From Crocinitomicaceae bacterium (GTDB lineage: Bacteria > Bacteroidota > Bacteroidia > Flavobacteriales_D > Crocinitomicaceae): DNA of 9,161 bases. The stretch covers positions 1 to 9,161 of the forward strand of contig JAURHO010000061.1 of assembly GCA_030833265.1 (NCBI GenBank), in the 5' to 3' direction. Position numbers and translations under genes: made by a program. The stretch's first letter is position 1, and every line of letters begins with the position of its first letter. The notes beneath the pieces are model-generated. The model made no database searches and was not told where the DNA came from. It saw only the letters and a program-made list of their open reading frames with translations. Below, one piece after another: positions 1-6,391 of this stretch.

Positions 1-253
1 CTTCGGCTGTCATACCGATACCGTTGTCGCGGATGGTGAGCGTTTTGGCTTCTTTATCAAGTAAAACCTCCACCTTTAGCTCGCCTAATTCTCCTTTGAA
101 TTCGCCATTTTTAGCCAAAACATTGAGCTTTTGGCTCGCATCAACTGCATTCGACACTAATTCACGAAGGAAAATTTCGTGATCCGAGTAAAGGAATTTT
201 TTGATGATCGGAAAGATGTTTTCCGTTTGAACATGTATTTGACCTGTTTTCAT
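1..253 (-). CDS. htpG: Molecular chaperone HtpG (Hsp90), N-terminal part, cut by the window edge
   Basis: Only the first 84 codons are present; the gene continues leftward out of the window. The translation starts MKTGQIHVQTENIFPIIK and shows the N-terminal GHKL ATPase fold of Hsp90. Residues 31-38 (ELVSNAVDA) carry the conserved Glu that activates water and the Asn that coordinates magnesium. DNGIGM, near residues 77-82, is the adenine-contact motif. In the family, this cytosolic homodimer uses ATP hydrolysis to remodel client proteins during stress. The start is the ATG complementary to 251-253; it matches the usual HtpG N-terminus, and the leader upstream is A-rich with no Shine-Dalgarno. 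It is transcribed away from the dehydrogenase gene next to it. No CIRCE-type operator is visible upstream. Identity is very secure; nothing can be said about the rest of the protein. Confidence 0.96.
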   Translation of the reverse strand, partial: MKTGQIHVQTENIFPIIKKFLYSDHEIFLRELVSNAVDASQKLNVLAKNGEFKGELGELKVEVLLDKEAKTLTIRDNGIGMTAE

Positions 254-291
254 TTTTTATATGTTTTGCTGCTCTTCGACAATAAAAATGC

Positions 292-319
292 CAAGCTTAA
301 AATGCTGACATTTTGACAA
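292..319 (-). promoter_or_regulatory. Candidate htpG promoter (TTG / TAnnTTTG type)
   Basis: Read on the - strand, TTG (complement of 317-319) is followed after 17 bp by TAAGCTTG (complement of 292-299). The latter matches the Bacteroidota -7 consensus TAnnTTTG with one mismatch. This would place transcription start roughly 30-40 bases before the htpG ATG. A second TTG four bases further upstream would give 21-bp spacing. The call rests on pattern alone and is tentative. Confidence 0.35.
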
Positions 320-350
320 GCAACTGCGTTTTTTTTGTCAATTTTGCAGT

Positions 351-1100
351 ATGAAATATGCGATCATAACGGGTGCAAGTTCCGGATTCGGGCAAGCCAT
401 TGCTTTTGAACTTCAAAACATGGGCTACGGCTTGGTTTTATTTGCCAGAAGAACCGACCGCTTAACAGCGCTCAAGGGCAAATTAACGCAAACGGAAGTC
501 TACACCGCAACACTCGACGTTCGAGACGAGCAAGCTGTCAATGCTGCCATTGCTGCGCTGCCAGCACACATCGCTGATAACATACATGTCTTGATCAATA
601 ATGCAGGTTTAGCCGTAGGGCGTGGCCCACTTGACCAAGGCCTCTCCGATGACTGGAACCGCATGCTCGACACCAATGTTAAAGGCTTGCTTTACATGAG
701 CCACGCCGTCATTCCTTTACTTGAAAAACATCCGTTTAGCCACCTCATCAATTTATCGTCAATTGCAGGCAAAGAGGTGTATGCGGGTGGCAATGTATAT
801 TGCGCGAGCAAACATGCCGTAGACGCCATTTCTAAAGCGCTCCGCATTGATCTCCTGAGCAAGCAAATCAAGGTTTGTAATATTGCGCCCGGTGCAGCCG
901 AAACAGAATTCTCTTTGGTGCGCTTCAAAGGCGACACCCAAACCGCCACACAAGTTTACTACGGTTTTGACCCGCTGCAGGCCGAAGATATTGCCCAAAC
1001 AGTCAGCTTCATTTTAAGCCGCCCAGACCATGTCAGCATTGCCGACATTACCATCATGCCAAGCGCACAAGCCAACGGTAGTCTTTTTCACAGAAAATAA
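351..1100 (+). CDS. YdfG-type NADP-dependent short-chain dehydrogenase (3-hydroxy acid / serine-type dehydrogenase)
   Basis: This is a 249-residue classical short-chain dehydrogenase/reductase. The dinucleotide-binding loop TGASSGFG is at residues 7-14 and NNAG at 83-86. The Asn-Ser-Tyr-Lys catalytic set is N109, S137, Y150 and K154 (YCASK). Basic residues after strand 2 (ARRTDR, 32-37) suggest NADP(H) preference. The C-terminal VRFKGD (190-195) and an MP-x-x-Q segment (236-240) match Escherichia coli YdfG. YdfG oxidises L-allo-threonine, serine and 3-hydroxypropionate and reduces malonic semialdehyde; by inference this protein does similar cytosolic chemistry, but the true substrate cannot be read from sequence. 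Length equals the family norm. The ATG at 351 leaves only a few residues before the Rossmann strand, as expected. pgk begins 21 bp after the stop, so the two are probably co-transcribed. Confidence 0.88.
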   Translation: MKYAIITGASSGFGQAIAFELQNMGYGLVLFARRTDRLTALKGKLTQTEVYTATLDVRDEQAVNAAIAALPAHIADNIHVLINNAGLAVGRGPLDQGLSDDWNRMLDTNVKGLLYMSHAVIPLLEKHPFSHLINLSSIAGKEVYAGGNVYCASKHAVDAISKALRIDLLSKQIKVCNIAPGAAETEFSLVRFKGDTQTATQVYYGFDPLQAEDIAQTVSFILSRPDHVSIADITIMPSAQANGSLFHRK

Positions 1101-1121
1101 ATCAATCAACAACACCCACAA

Positions 1122-2315
1122 ATGCAAACTTTTCAAACTTATTCGTTCCAAAATAAACGCGCCATTGTTCGCGTTGACTTCAATGTACCGCTCGATAAAA
1201 ACACAGGTGCAGTTTCAGATGACAAGCGCATCAGAGCAGCGCTTCCAACTTTGAAGCACATTCTTGAAAATGGCGGAAGCATTGTGCTCCTTTCACACTT
1301 TGGACGTCCTAAAAACGGGCCCGAAGCTGTATTTTCTTTAGAACAAATTTGTGCAAAAGTGAGTGAAGTACTCGGAACCAATGTTGATTTCGCAGACGAT
1401 TGTATCAGTGAAGCGGCTTTTAGCAAAAGTGCAGCCCTCCAACCTGGGCAAGTGCTTTTATTAGAAAATGTGCGTTTTTACAAAGAAGAAACCGCAGGCG
1501 ATCTTGAATTTGCTAAAAAATTAGCGCAACATGGCGATTGCTATGTCAATGATGCTTTTGGAGCCGCTCACCGTGCACACGCAAGTACCACACAAATTGC
1601 AAGCTTTTTTCCCAACGATAAAATGATGGGCCTACTCATGGAAGGCGAACTTGCTAATGCCAGAAAAGTACTCCACGAAGCAAAAAGACCTTTTACTGCC
1701 ATTGTCGGAGGCGCAAAAGTTTCAGACAAGGTTTTGATTGTACAAAATTTACTGAACTTGGCAGACCACATCATTATTGGTGGTGGCATGGCCTATACTT
1801 TTTTCAAAGCACTAGGTGGCGAAATTGGGGCTTCTTTATGTGAAGAAGAGCGCCTTGAAACTTGTAAAGAAATCTTGGCAACTGCCAAAGAAAAAGGCGT
1901 ACAAATCCATTTACCAACAGACGCCATCATTGCAGATCGTTTTGCCGCTGATGCTCATACACAAACAGCGCCTTCTGGTGCCATTTCCGGCGCTTGGATG
2001 GGTCTTGACATTGGGCCTGAAGCCATTAAAGACTTCAGTGCCGTATTAGAAAATAGCCAAACCATTCTCTGGAACGGCCCAATGGGTGTGTTTGAAATGC
2101 CCGCATTTGAGCAAGGCACCAAAGCCGTAGCTTTAGCTGTTGCAGCCGCAACAAAAAATGGCGCATTTAGCCTCATAGGAGGTGGAGATAGCGCTGCAGC
2201 CGTGCAAAAATTTGGGCTACAAGACCAAGTGAGCTACGTGAGTACCGGCGGAGGTGCGCTTTTGGAATATTTTGAAGGAAAGGTTTTGCCAGGTGTTCAG
2301 GCAATTGAAGCCTAG
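1122..2315 (+). CDS. pgk: Phosphoglycerate kinase
   Basis: Complete 397-residue phosphoglycerate kinase, the usual bacterial length. It interconverts 1,3-bisphosphoglycerate + ADP and 3-phosphoglycerate + ATP in the cytosol. N-lobe substrate motifs are RVDFNVP (17-23), the R36 region, SHFGRP (58-63), ENVRFYKEE (115-123) and AAHRAHAS (148-155). C-lobe nucleotide motifs are GGAKVSDK (196-203), GPMGVFE (319-325), GGGDSAAA (353-360) and STGGGALLEY (374-383). All are intact, so the enzyme should be active. The ATG follows an A/C-rich leader with no Shine-Dalgarno, 21 bp after the dehydrogenase gene; I see no separate promoter in that gap. Its TAG stop shares a CTAG palindrome with the stop of the convergent GAPDH gene, so no intergenic terminator can fit between them. 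Confidence 0.98.
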   Translation: MQTFQTYSFQNKRAIVRVDFNVPLDKNTGAVSDDKRIRAALPTLKHILENGGSIVLLSHFGRPKNGPEAVFSLEQICAKVSEVLGTNVDFADDCISEAAFSKSAALQPGQVLLLENVRFYKEETAGDLEFAKKLAQHGDCYVNDAFGAAHRAHASTTQIASFFPNDKMMGLLMEGELANARKVLHEAKRPFTAIVGGAKVSDKVLIVQNLLNLADHIIIGGGMAYTFFKALGGEIGASLCEEERLETCKEILATAKEKGVQIHLPTDAIIADRFAADAHTQTAPSGAISGAWMGLDIGPEAIKDFSAVLENSQTILWNGPMGVFEMPAFEQGTKAVALAVAAATKNGAFSLIGGGDSAAAVQKFGLQDQVSYVSTGGGALLEYFEGKVLPGVQAIEA

Positions 2316-3301
2316 AATCTTTTGACTACATCTACCAAACGATTCGAGTAACCCGCTTCGTTATCGTACCAGCCTGCCACTTTAATAAGGCCATTGAATA
2401 CGGTGGTGAGTTGCGCATCAAAAACCACACTGTGCGGGTTGCCAATTACGTCAACCGACACAATCGGATCCTCAGTGTATTTCATGATGCCTTTTAAAGG
2501 CCCAGCTGCTGCAGTTTTCATGGCTGCATTGATTTGCTCAACACTAATTTCCTGACTAGTTACAAGCGTCATTTCAGTAACAGATCCGTCAGAAACGGGC
2601 ACGCGGAAACTTCCGCCCGTAATTTTACCTATCAATTCAGGAAAAATACGTGTGATGGCTTTAGCTGCACCTGTTGAAGTCGGGATGATTGAATTTGCTG
2701 CTGCTCTGGCGCGTCGCAAATCTTTGTGTGGCGCATCGTGTAGACGTTGGTCAGAGGTGTAGCTGTGTACTGTTGAAATGTAGGCCACTTGGATATCAAA
2801 AAGGTCTTTGAGGACCTTAACCATTGGCGCTGCATTGTTAGTTGTACAAGAGGCATTGGAAATAACCGTTTCGGTCCAATCAATTTGATCGTCATTGACA
2901 CCGAGCACAACAGACGGAATATCTTCGTCATTGGCAGGCGCACTAATGACAACATGCTTGGCTCCCCCTATGAGGTGCTTAGAGGCGGCCTCGCGGGTCA
3001 GGAATAGGCCAGTCGACTCTACAACAACAGCAACACCATAAGCAGCCCAATTGATTTGCTCTGGGTCTCTTTCGCTGATAAAAGTGATTTTCTTACCGTT
3101 TTCAAAAATTAAACTACTGCCTTCGATTTGGAAGTCTAGGTTGAATGGCCCGTGAACGCTGTCATACTTGAGCAGATGAGCAAGCGTTTTGATATCTGCG
3201 AGATCATTGACTAAAGCTACTTCAACTTGAGGATCTAATAAGGCAATTCTTGTGAAACAACGCCCAATTCTACCGAATCCATTTACACCGACGACTTTCA
3301 T
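2312..3301 (-). CDS. gap: Glyceraldehyde-3-phosphate dehydrogenase, type I
   Basis: Complete 329-residue phosphorylating GAPDH, which interconverts glyceraldehyde-3-phosphate and 1,3-bisphosphoglycerate. The N-terminal Rossmann motif is GVNGFGRIGR (5-14). D33 in VNDL is the acidic residue that normally selects NAD over NADP. The active site ASCTTN gives catalytic C152, paired with H179 in TVHSYT. Phosphate and cofactor contacts include TSTG (208-211), R233 and N314 in WYDNE. Three details differ from textbook sequences. The second Cys of SCTTNC is Asn (N156). The cofactor-selectivity loop reads DAPHKD rather than DLPHKD. The residue after WYDNE is Ala instead of a bulky one. None removes a catalytic residue. 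I recall the SCTTNN form in other Bacteroidota GAPDHs, so it may mark a lineage-specific copy. A second gap gene elsewhere in the genome is possible. Transcription probably starts just upstream, from a promoter of its own. Confidence 0.96.
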   Translation of the reverse strand: MKVVGVNGFGRIGRCFTRIALLDPQVEVALVNDLADIKTLAHLLKYDSVHGPFNLDFQIEGSSLIFENGKKITFISERDPEQINWAAYGVAVVVESTGLFLTREAASKHLIGGAKHVVISAPANDEDIPSVVLGVNDDQIDWTETVISNASCTTNNAAPMVKVLKDLFDIQVAYISTVHSYTSDQRLHDAPHKDLRRARAAANSIIPTSTGAAKAITRIFPELIGKITGGSFRVPVSDGSVTEMTLVTSQEISVEQINAAMKTAAAGPLKGIMKYTEDPIVSVDVIGNPHSVVFDAQLTTVFNGLIKVAGWYDNEAGYSNRLVDVVKRF

Positions 3302-3323
3302 AGTTTTATTATTGTATTTGATA

Positions 3324-3356
3324 CAAAAATAACAATAAAAAAGAAAAAGTGTTCAA
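3324..3356 (-). promoter_or_regulatory. Probable GAPDH promoter (TTG-22 bp-TATTTTTG)
   Basis: On the - strand, TTG (complement of 3354-3356) is followed after 22 bp by TATTTTTG (complement of 3324-3331), a perfect match to the Bacteroidota -7 element TAnnTTTG. Spacing is within the range reported for these promoters. Start of transcription would fall about 15-20 bases before the GAPDH ATG at 3301, giving a short, A/T-rich leader. The -33 element lies inside the stem of the terminator of the preceding gene. Confidence 0.62.
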
Positions 3357-3376
3357 ATGACACTTTGAACACTTTT
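3345..3376 (-). terminator. Rho-independent-type terminator of the receptor-kdsB-SPOR-peptidase block
   Basis: A perfect 13-bp inverted repeat (3345-3357 with 3364-3376) encloses a 6-base loop. Read on the - strand, the second arm TTTGAACACTTTT runs directly into TCTTTTTTATTG, a U-rich tail. It begins about 30 bases after the stop codon of the C1 peptidase gene. The stem is A/T-rich (3 G-C pairs of 13), typical of low-GC Bacteroidota terminators. The tail lies on the - strand side only, so the signal is directional. Confidence 0.8.
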
Positions 3377-3405
3377 CCAACTGTTAATCAGTAACTTAAA
3401 TTTAA

Positions 3406-4599
3406 TTAGAGCTTGATTTTTGCTTTAACCGAACTTGGAATACCGTCTTTATGTAAGTAAATATTGATGGTTTTGTAGCGGAAATAATTTTCAGAAACAT
3501 ACAAGTATCCTTTTGGCAAGTTATTGGTTCCCCAAGAGTTTTTTACGAGGAAATAACGCGTACCATTTTGATCTTGGTAAAGGCCAACAATGTGCATACC
3601 GTGATCATCTGTGGTTGTTTTGTTGTCATAGCCTTTTTGACGCAACTCAGGTGTAATAACCAATTCTTTCATTGGTTCGAAAAAGGCGTTTGACTTGCGT
3701 TCTGCACCAGCATCATTAAAGCGCTTGTCGTCTTTACCAACTACTTCAATCATCATTGGGTCTGCAGGAACGATAGCTAAACCGTTTTTAAAACTGAAAC
3801 CTTTTTCAGAAACGTCAGCTCCCCAAGCCAAAGTGTAGCCATTTTTAAGTGCTGAAATGGTTACTTCAACAAGGTCATCGAGGCTGACATTATAAGAAGA
3901 ACCCCATGCCCAGTTATCTGGAATTTCAAGCATGCATTGGCTGTTCATTGGGTGATTCGTAAAGGAAGTTAAGGAGACATAATTTTTCATGTCTAGGCCC
4001 AAAGATGCTGCATAAGTTTGAGGCGTATACCTTTTACCATTTAATTCAAAATCTACAACGTCTTTACCCATTCCGTAGTCGAGGATAGAGTTATATTTTC
4101 TTTTCCATTCGTCAGATACACCTTCTGGCGAACCCAAACGAGCAAGAACGTCGTTCATGACCGCGTTTAATTGTGTGAACAATTCGGCGTGGTTGTAAGT
4201 GTCTTTGCCATTTAGGCCTGTATAAACCTCATAAGGAACAATTCCGAATTTTGAGATGACCAATGGCGCATCGTGAAAGGCGCCACCTTCTCCAAAATTA
4301 ATTTTACCATCCATGCGGATATATTTCTCTGCTTTGAGCTCATAAGCTTTGCGCACTACATACATTTCAGATAAAATGACTGGTGTTTTGGCTCCGAGTC
4401 TTTGAATTTCAGATTCGAAAAAGCTGGTTGCTGAAAAAGACCAACATGTTCCGGTCTGACCCTGACTCTGAACCGGAGTGGCATCGAGCTGAACGATTTT
4501 TTTAAATTGATACTTGCTGCCATCTGCATTGGTAGATTGTGCAAAAAGCATAGAAGTACTGATCCCGACGGATAGTAAAATACTGAAGATTTTTTTCAT
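3406..4599 (-). CDS. Secreted bleomycin-hydrolase-type cysteine peptidase (family C1B)
   Basis: This 397-residue papain-fold protein has an N-terminal signal peptide: two Lys, a hydrophobic stretch, and a likely signal peptidase I cut after A20 (MLFA/Q). No lipobox Cys is present. The catalytic set is intact: oxyanion Gln Q46, nucleophile C52 in GTCWSFS, H333 in DDHGMHIVG, and N354 in VKNSWG. The roughly 280-residue span between Cys and His, and the HGM form of the His motif, point to the C1B group (bleomycin hydrolase / PepC) rather than ordinary papains. Most characterised C1B enzymes are cytosolic hexameric aminopeptidases without a signal peptide, so export here to the periplasm or beyond is the notable point. 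There is no propeptide-sized stretch before the catalytic domain, as in C1B. It is the last gene of a tight - strand block, starting 9 bp after the SPOR gene, and is followed by a clear terminator. Its substrate is unknown. Confidence 0.9.
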   Translation of the reverse strand: MKKIFSILLSVGISTSMLFAQSTNADGSKYQFKKIVQLDATPVQSQGQTGTCWSFSATSFFESEIQRLGAKTPVILSEMYVVRKAYELKAEKYIRMDGKINFGEGGAFHDAPLVISKFGIVPYEVYTGLNGKDTYNHAELFTQLNAVMNDVLARLGSPEGVSDEWKRKYNSILDYGMGKDVVDFELNGKRYTPQTYAASLGLDMKNYVSLTSFTNHPMNSQCMLEIPDNWAWGSSYNVSLDDLVEVTISALKNGYTLAWGADVSEKGFSFKNGLAIVPADPMMIEVVGKDDKRFNDAGAERKSNAFFEPMKELVITPELRQKGYDNKTTTDDHGMHIVGLYQDQNGTRYFLVKNSWGTNNLPKGYLYVSENYFRYKTINIYLHKDGIPSSVKAKIKL

Positions 4600-4608
4600 G
4601 TGTTTATT

Positions 4609-5640
4609 TTAGTTTTTATAGATCCAACCTTGTAGTTGACGCGCTGAAACGCGTTGTTGTAGCTCAGCTAATTGTGTAGCGTCTTGAGCATTTCCTGCAC
4701 TTACTCTGATGAGTGTTCCGCCAGGGATAATTCTTGCAGCAAAACCGTCTCGTTGAAGTTTGAGTACTAAGTTTTGAGCGTTTTGGGCATTTGAAAAGCA
4801 ACCCACTATTACATCAAAGCCTGCAACGGGCGTCGCCTCAACTTGAGGAATTTCGTTTTTAGCAATTTCTTTCGGAACCTTTACTTTGCATTGCGTACTT
4901 GCATCCCAATAGTAATTGGAAAGGCGAGGATTTGGAGTTGCTTCCAATTGTAACTCAGGAGCTGCTGCTGGCAACTCGAGCGCTTGTATTTGCAAATTAT
5001 TTTTTTGATAAGCCGCCTCACCAGTTGCTTGAAATGGGTTGAAATCTGAAATGGAAAACAGACCTGAGCTAAGCGCTGTTGTTTTGGTAGGAATCCAGAC
5101 AGAATAAAACGCCATTGGGATAAAACAAGCTGCTGCAGCTATTCTTGCCCATTGAACTGGTTTTCTTACTTCCTTGACAACTGGCAACGTAATGATCGGA
5201 GCCTCTTTTTTGGCTTCAACTTCTTTGGCTACAAAGCTAAGGTTACCTAGGCCGTATGAAGAAAGTAATAAGTTGAAGAAACGATCTTGATCAAAGCGGA
5301 TTTGACCATCTTGTTGCCTAACAAAAGTTCCAATTTTTGGAATTTTGACAGATTCACCAGAACGTAAATCTTGCAATAATTGATCAGTGAAGGCTTGTAA
5401 TTTGTTTTTGGCTTCTTCGTAGAACAAGCCATTTCTGCGGGAGTATTCAGCTAAGAATAAACCGTCGTCGGTGAGGAGAAAACGGTTGAAAAGCAATTCT
5501 TTTTTTGGTGGATTTACTAGCCCTTTTTCGAAGTCGATTTGGGCCGAGATTTGTTTGGCAACAAAACCCCCAAAACCCGGAACCACGACACAATTGTGGC
5601 GCAATAAAAGTTCAATTAAGATTTCTTCAAAACCCTGCAT
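4609..5640 (-). CDS. HU-CCDC81-like N-terminal domain, transmembrane segment and C-terminal SPOR domain protein
   Basis: 343 residues in four parts. Residues about 1-135 resemble the paired bacterial HU-CCDC81 domains, which share the fold of HU/IHF DNA-binding proteins, with VPGFGGFV (20-27) and IPKIGTFV (100-107) as matching turns. A Lys/Glu-rich linker (139-162) leads to one hydrophobic segment at about 164-183, the likely inner-membrane anchor. A low-complexity Ala/Pro/Glu stretch (about 205-270) follows. The last 70 residues (273-341; DVIVGCFSNAQNAQN, RVSAG, GWIYK) form a SPOR domain. In the family, SPOR binds denuded glycan strands of septal peptidoglycan. Topology is therefore inferred as HU-like domains in the cytoplasm and SPOR in the periplasm. 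C251 and C281 both lie on the periplasmic side and might pair. It sits between kdsB (28 bp upstream) and the peptidase (9 bp downstream). Its role is probably cell envelope or division; DNA binding is unproven. Confidence 0.87.
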   Translation of the reverse strand: MQGFEEILIELLLRHNCVVVPGFGGFVAKQISAQIDFEKGLVNPPKKELLFNRFLLTDDGLFLAEYSRRNGLFYEEAKNKLQAFTDQLLQDLRSGESVKIPKIGTFVRQQDGQIRFDQDRFFNLLLSSYGLGNLSFVAKEVEAKKEAPIITLPVVKEVRKPVQWARIAAAACFIPMAFYSVWIPTKTTALSSGLFSISDFNPFQATGEAAYQKNNLQIQALELPAAAPELQLEATPNPRLSNYYWDASTQCKVKVPKEIAKNEIPQVEATPVAGFDVIVGCFSNAQNAQNLVLKLQRDGFAARIIPGGTLIRVSAGNAQDATQLAELQQRVSARQLQGWIYKN

Positions 5641-5668
5641 CTAACAAATTTACAAAACTCTGTTCAGA

Positions 5669-6391
5669 TTACAAAAAAGGCAAAACCTTTTGTACATCTT
5701 CCGGCACATCTATGTTGGGCGTTTCAATGGTGGTGCGGACCAAATGGATGGGATAACCATAATAAAGCCACCTCAGTTGTTCAAGTGATTCTGCTTGTTC
5801 CAAAAGACATGGAGCAAGTTGGGAAAGCGCTTGGAGTATGCTCGAGCGATAAGCATAAAGCCCAATATGACGTAGCCAAGGAAAGGCATTCATTTTTGCA
5901 TAATGCATATTGGGAAGTGGGCTTCTGGAGAAATAAATGGCCGTTTGCTTGTGATTTTCAAGCACTTTGATCCGGTTCGGATTTTCTAAATCTTCTTGAC
6001 TTACATGCGGATGCACAAGTGTAGCAATTTGAACTTCTGGCGCTTGAAAAGCGCCGAGCAGCGCATCGAGTTGTTGCGCACTCACCAAAGGTTCATCGCC
6101 CTGAATATTGATCACGACGTCGTAACCCGGAAAATGAGCCAAGACCTCTGCACAACGATCTGTTCCGCTTTGGTGCTGAGCGCTGGTCATGAGGACCTTG
6201 CCCCCGAAACGCAGCACTTCAGCTTCAATTCGGGCGTCATCGGTGGCAACCACAAGGGTGTCTATCATTTGTGCCTTTAGGGCACCTTCATAGACGCGTT
6301 GAATCATGGTTTTCCCTTTGAGGTCGATGAGTGGTTTGCCCGGAAAGCGCGAAGAGTCATGTCTGGCTGGAATGATGCCGAGTACTTTCAT
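5669..6391 (-). CDS. kdsB: 3-deoxy-manno-octulosonate cytidylyltransferase (CMP-Kdo synthetase)
   Basis: Complete 240-residue cytidylyltransferase. It activates Kdo with CTP to give CMP-Kdo, the donor for the inner core of lipopolysaccharide, in the cytosol. The N-terminal nucleotide loop IPARHDSSRFPGKPL is at residues 7-21. HQSGTDRCAEV (73-83) and NIQGDEP (95-101) follow; D99 is the magnesium ligand. HIGLYAYR (175-182), LEQLR (203-207) and the closing NIDVPEDV (226-233, second magnesium Asp D228) complete the family pattern. The residue after IPAR is His where most members have Tyr, and the loop before HIGLYAYR is shorter than usual, which accounts for a length slightly below the common 245-255. 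Neither change touches a known catalytic residue. Its ATG overlaps the TAA of the receptor gene by one base (TAATG), so translation is probably coupled. Confidence 0.96.
   Translation of the reverse strand: MKVLGIIPARHDSSRFPGKPLIDLKGKTMIQRVYEGALKAQMIDTLVVATDDARIEAEVLRFGGKVLMTSAQHQSGTDRCAEVLAHFPGYDVVINIQGDEPLVSAQQLDALLGAFQAPEVQIATLVHPHVSQEDLENPNRIKVLENHKQTAIYFSRSPLPNMHYAKMNAFPWLRHIGLYAYRSSILQALSQLAPCLLEQAESLEQLRWLYYGYPIHLVRTTIETPNIDVPEDVQKVLPFL

Noticed and set aside
313..346. Promoter for the dehydrogenase gene: TTG at 313-315, CAATTTTG at 339-346
   Set aside because: The -7 element has one mismatch, the 23-bp spacing is at the upper limit, and the start site would fall on the ATG itself, which would demand a leaderless mRNA.
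254..350. CIRCE or other heat-shock operator upstream of htpG
   Set aside because: No TTAGCACTC-N9-GAGTGCTAA type repeat is present; only a short unrelated inverted repeat is visible.
692..1254. Open frames at 692-949 (-), 759-998 (-) and 1030-1254 (+)
   Set aside because: They lie inside or across the dehydrogenase and pgk genes in other frames, have no recognisable motif, and the overlapped genes are complete and well conserved.
2323..2338. Near-identical 16-mer (GA[C/T]TACATCTACCAAA) shared with 8711-8726
   Set aside because: One copy is the antisense of the GAPDH C-terminus and the other is the start of dprA; both are explained by coding, with no extension of similarity on either side.
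5785..6280. Open frames on the + strand opposite kdsB (5785-5970, 5996-6280)
   Set aside because: They are antisense shadows of kdsB; the Cys/His-rich look of the second comes from reverse reading of the KdsB coding sequence.
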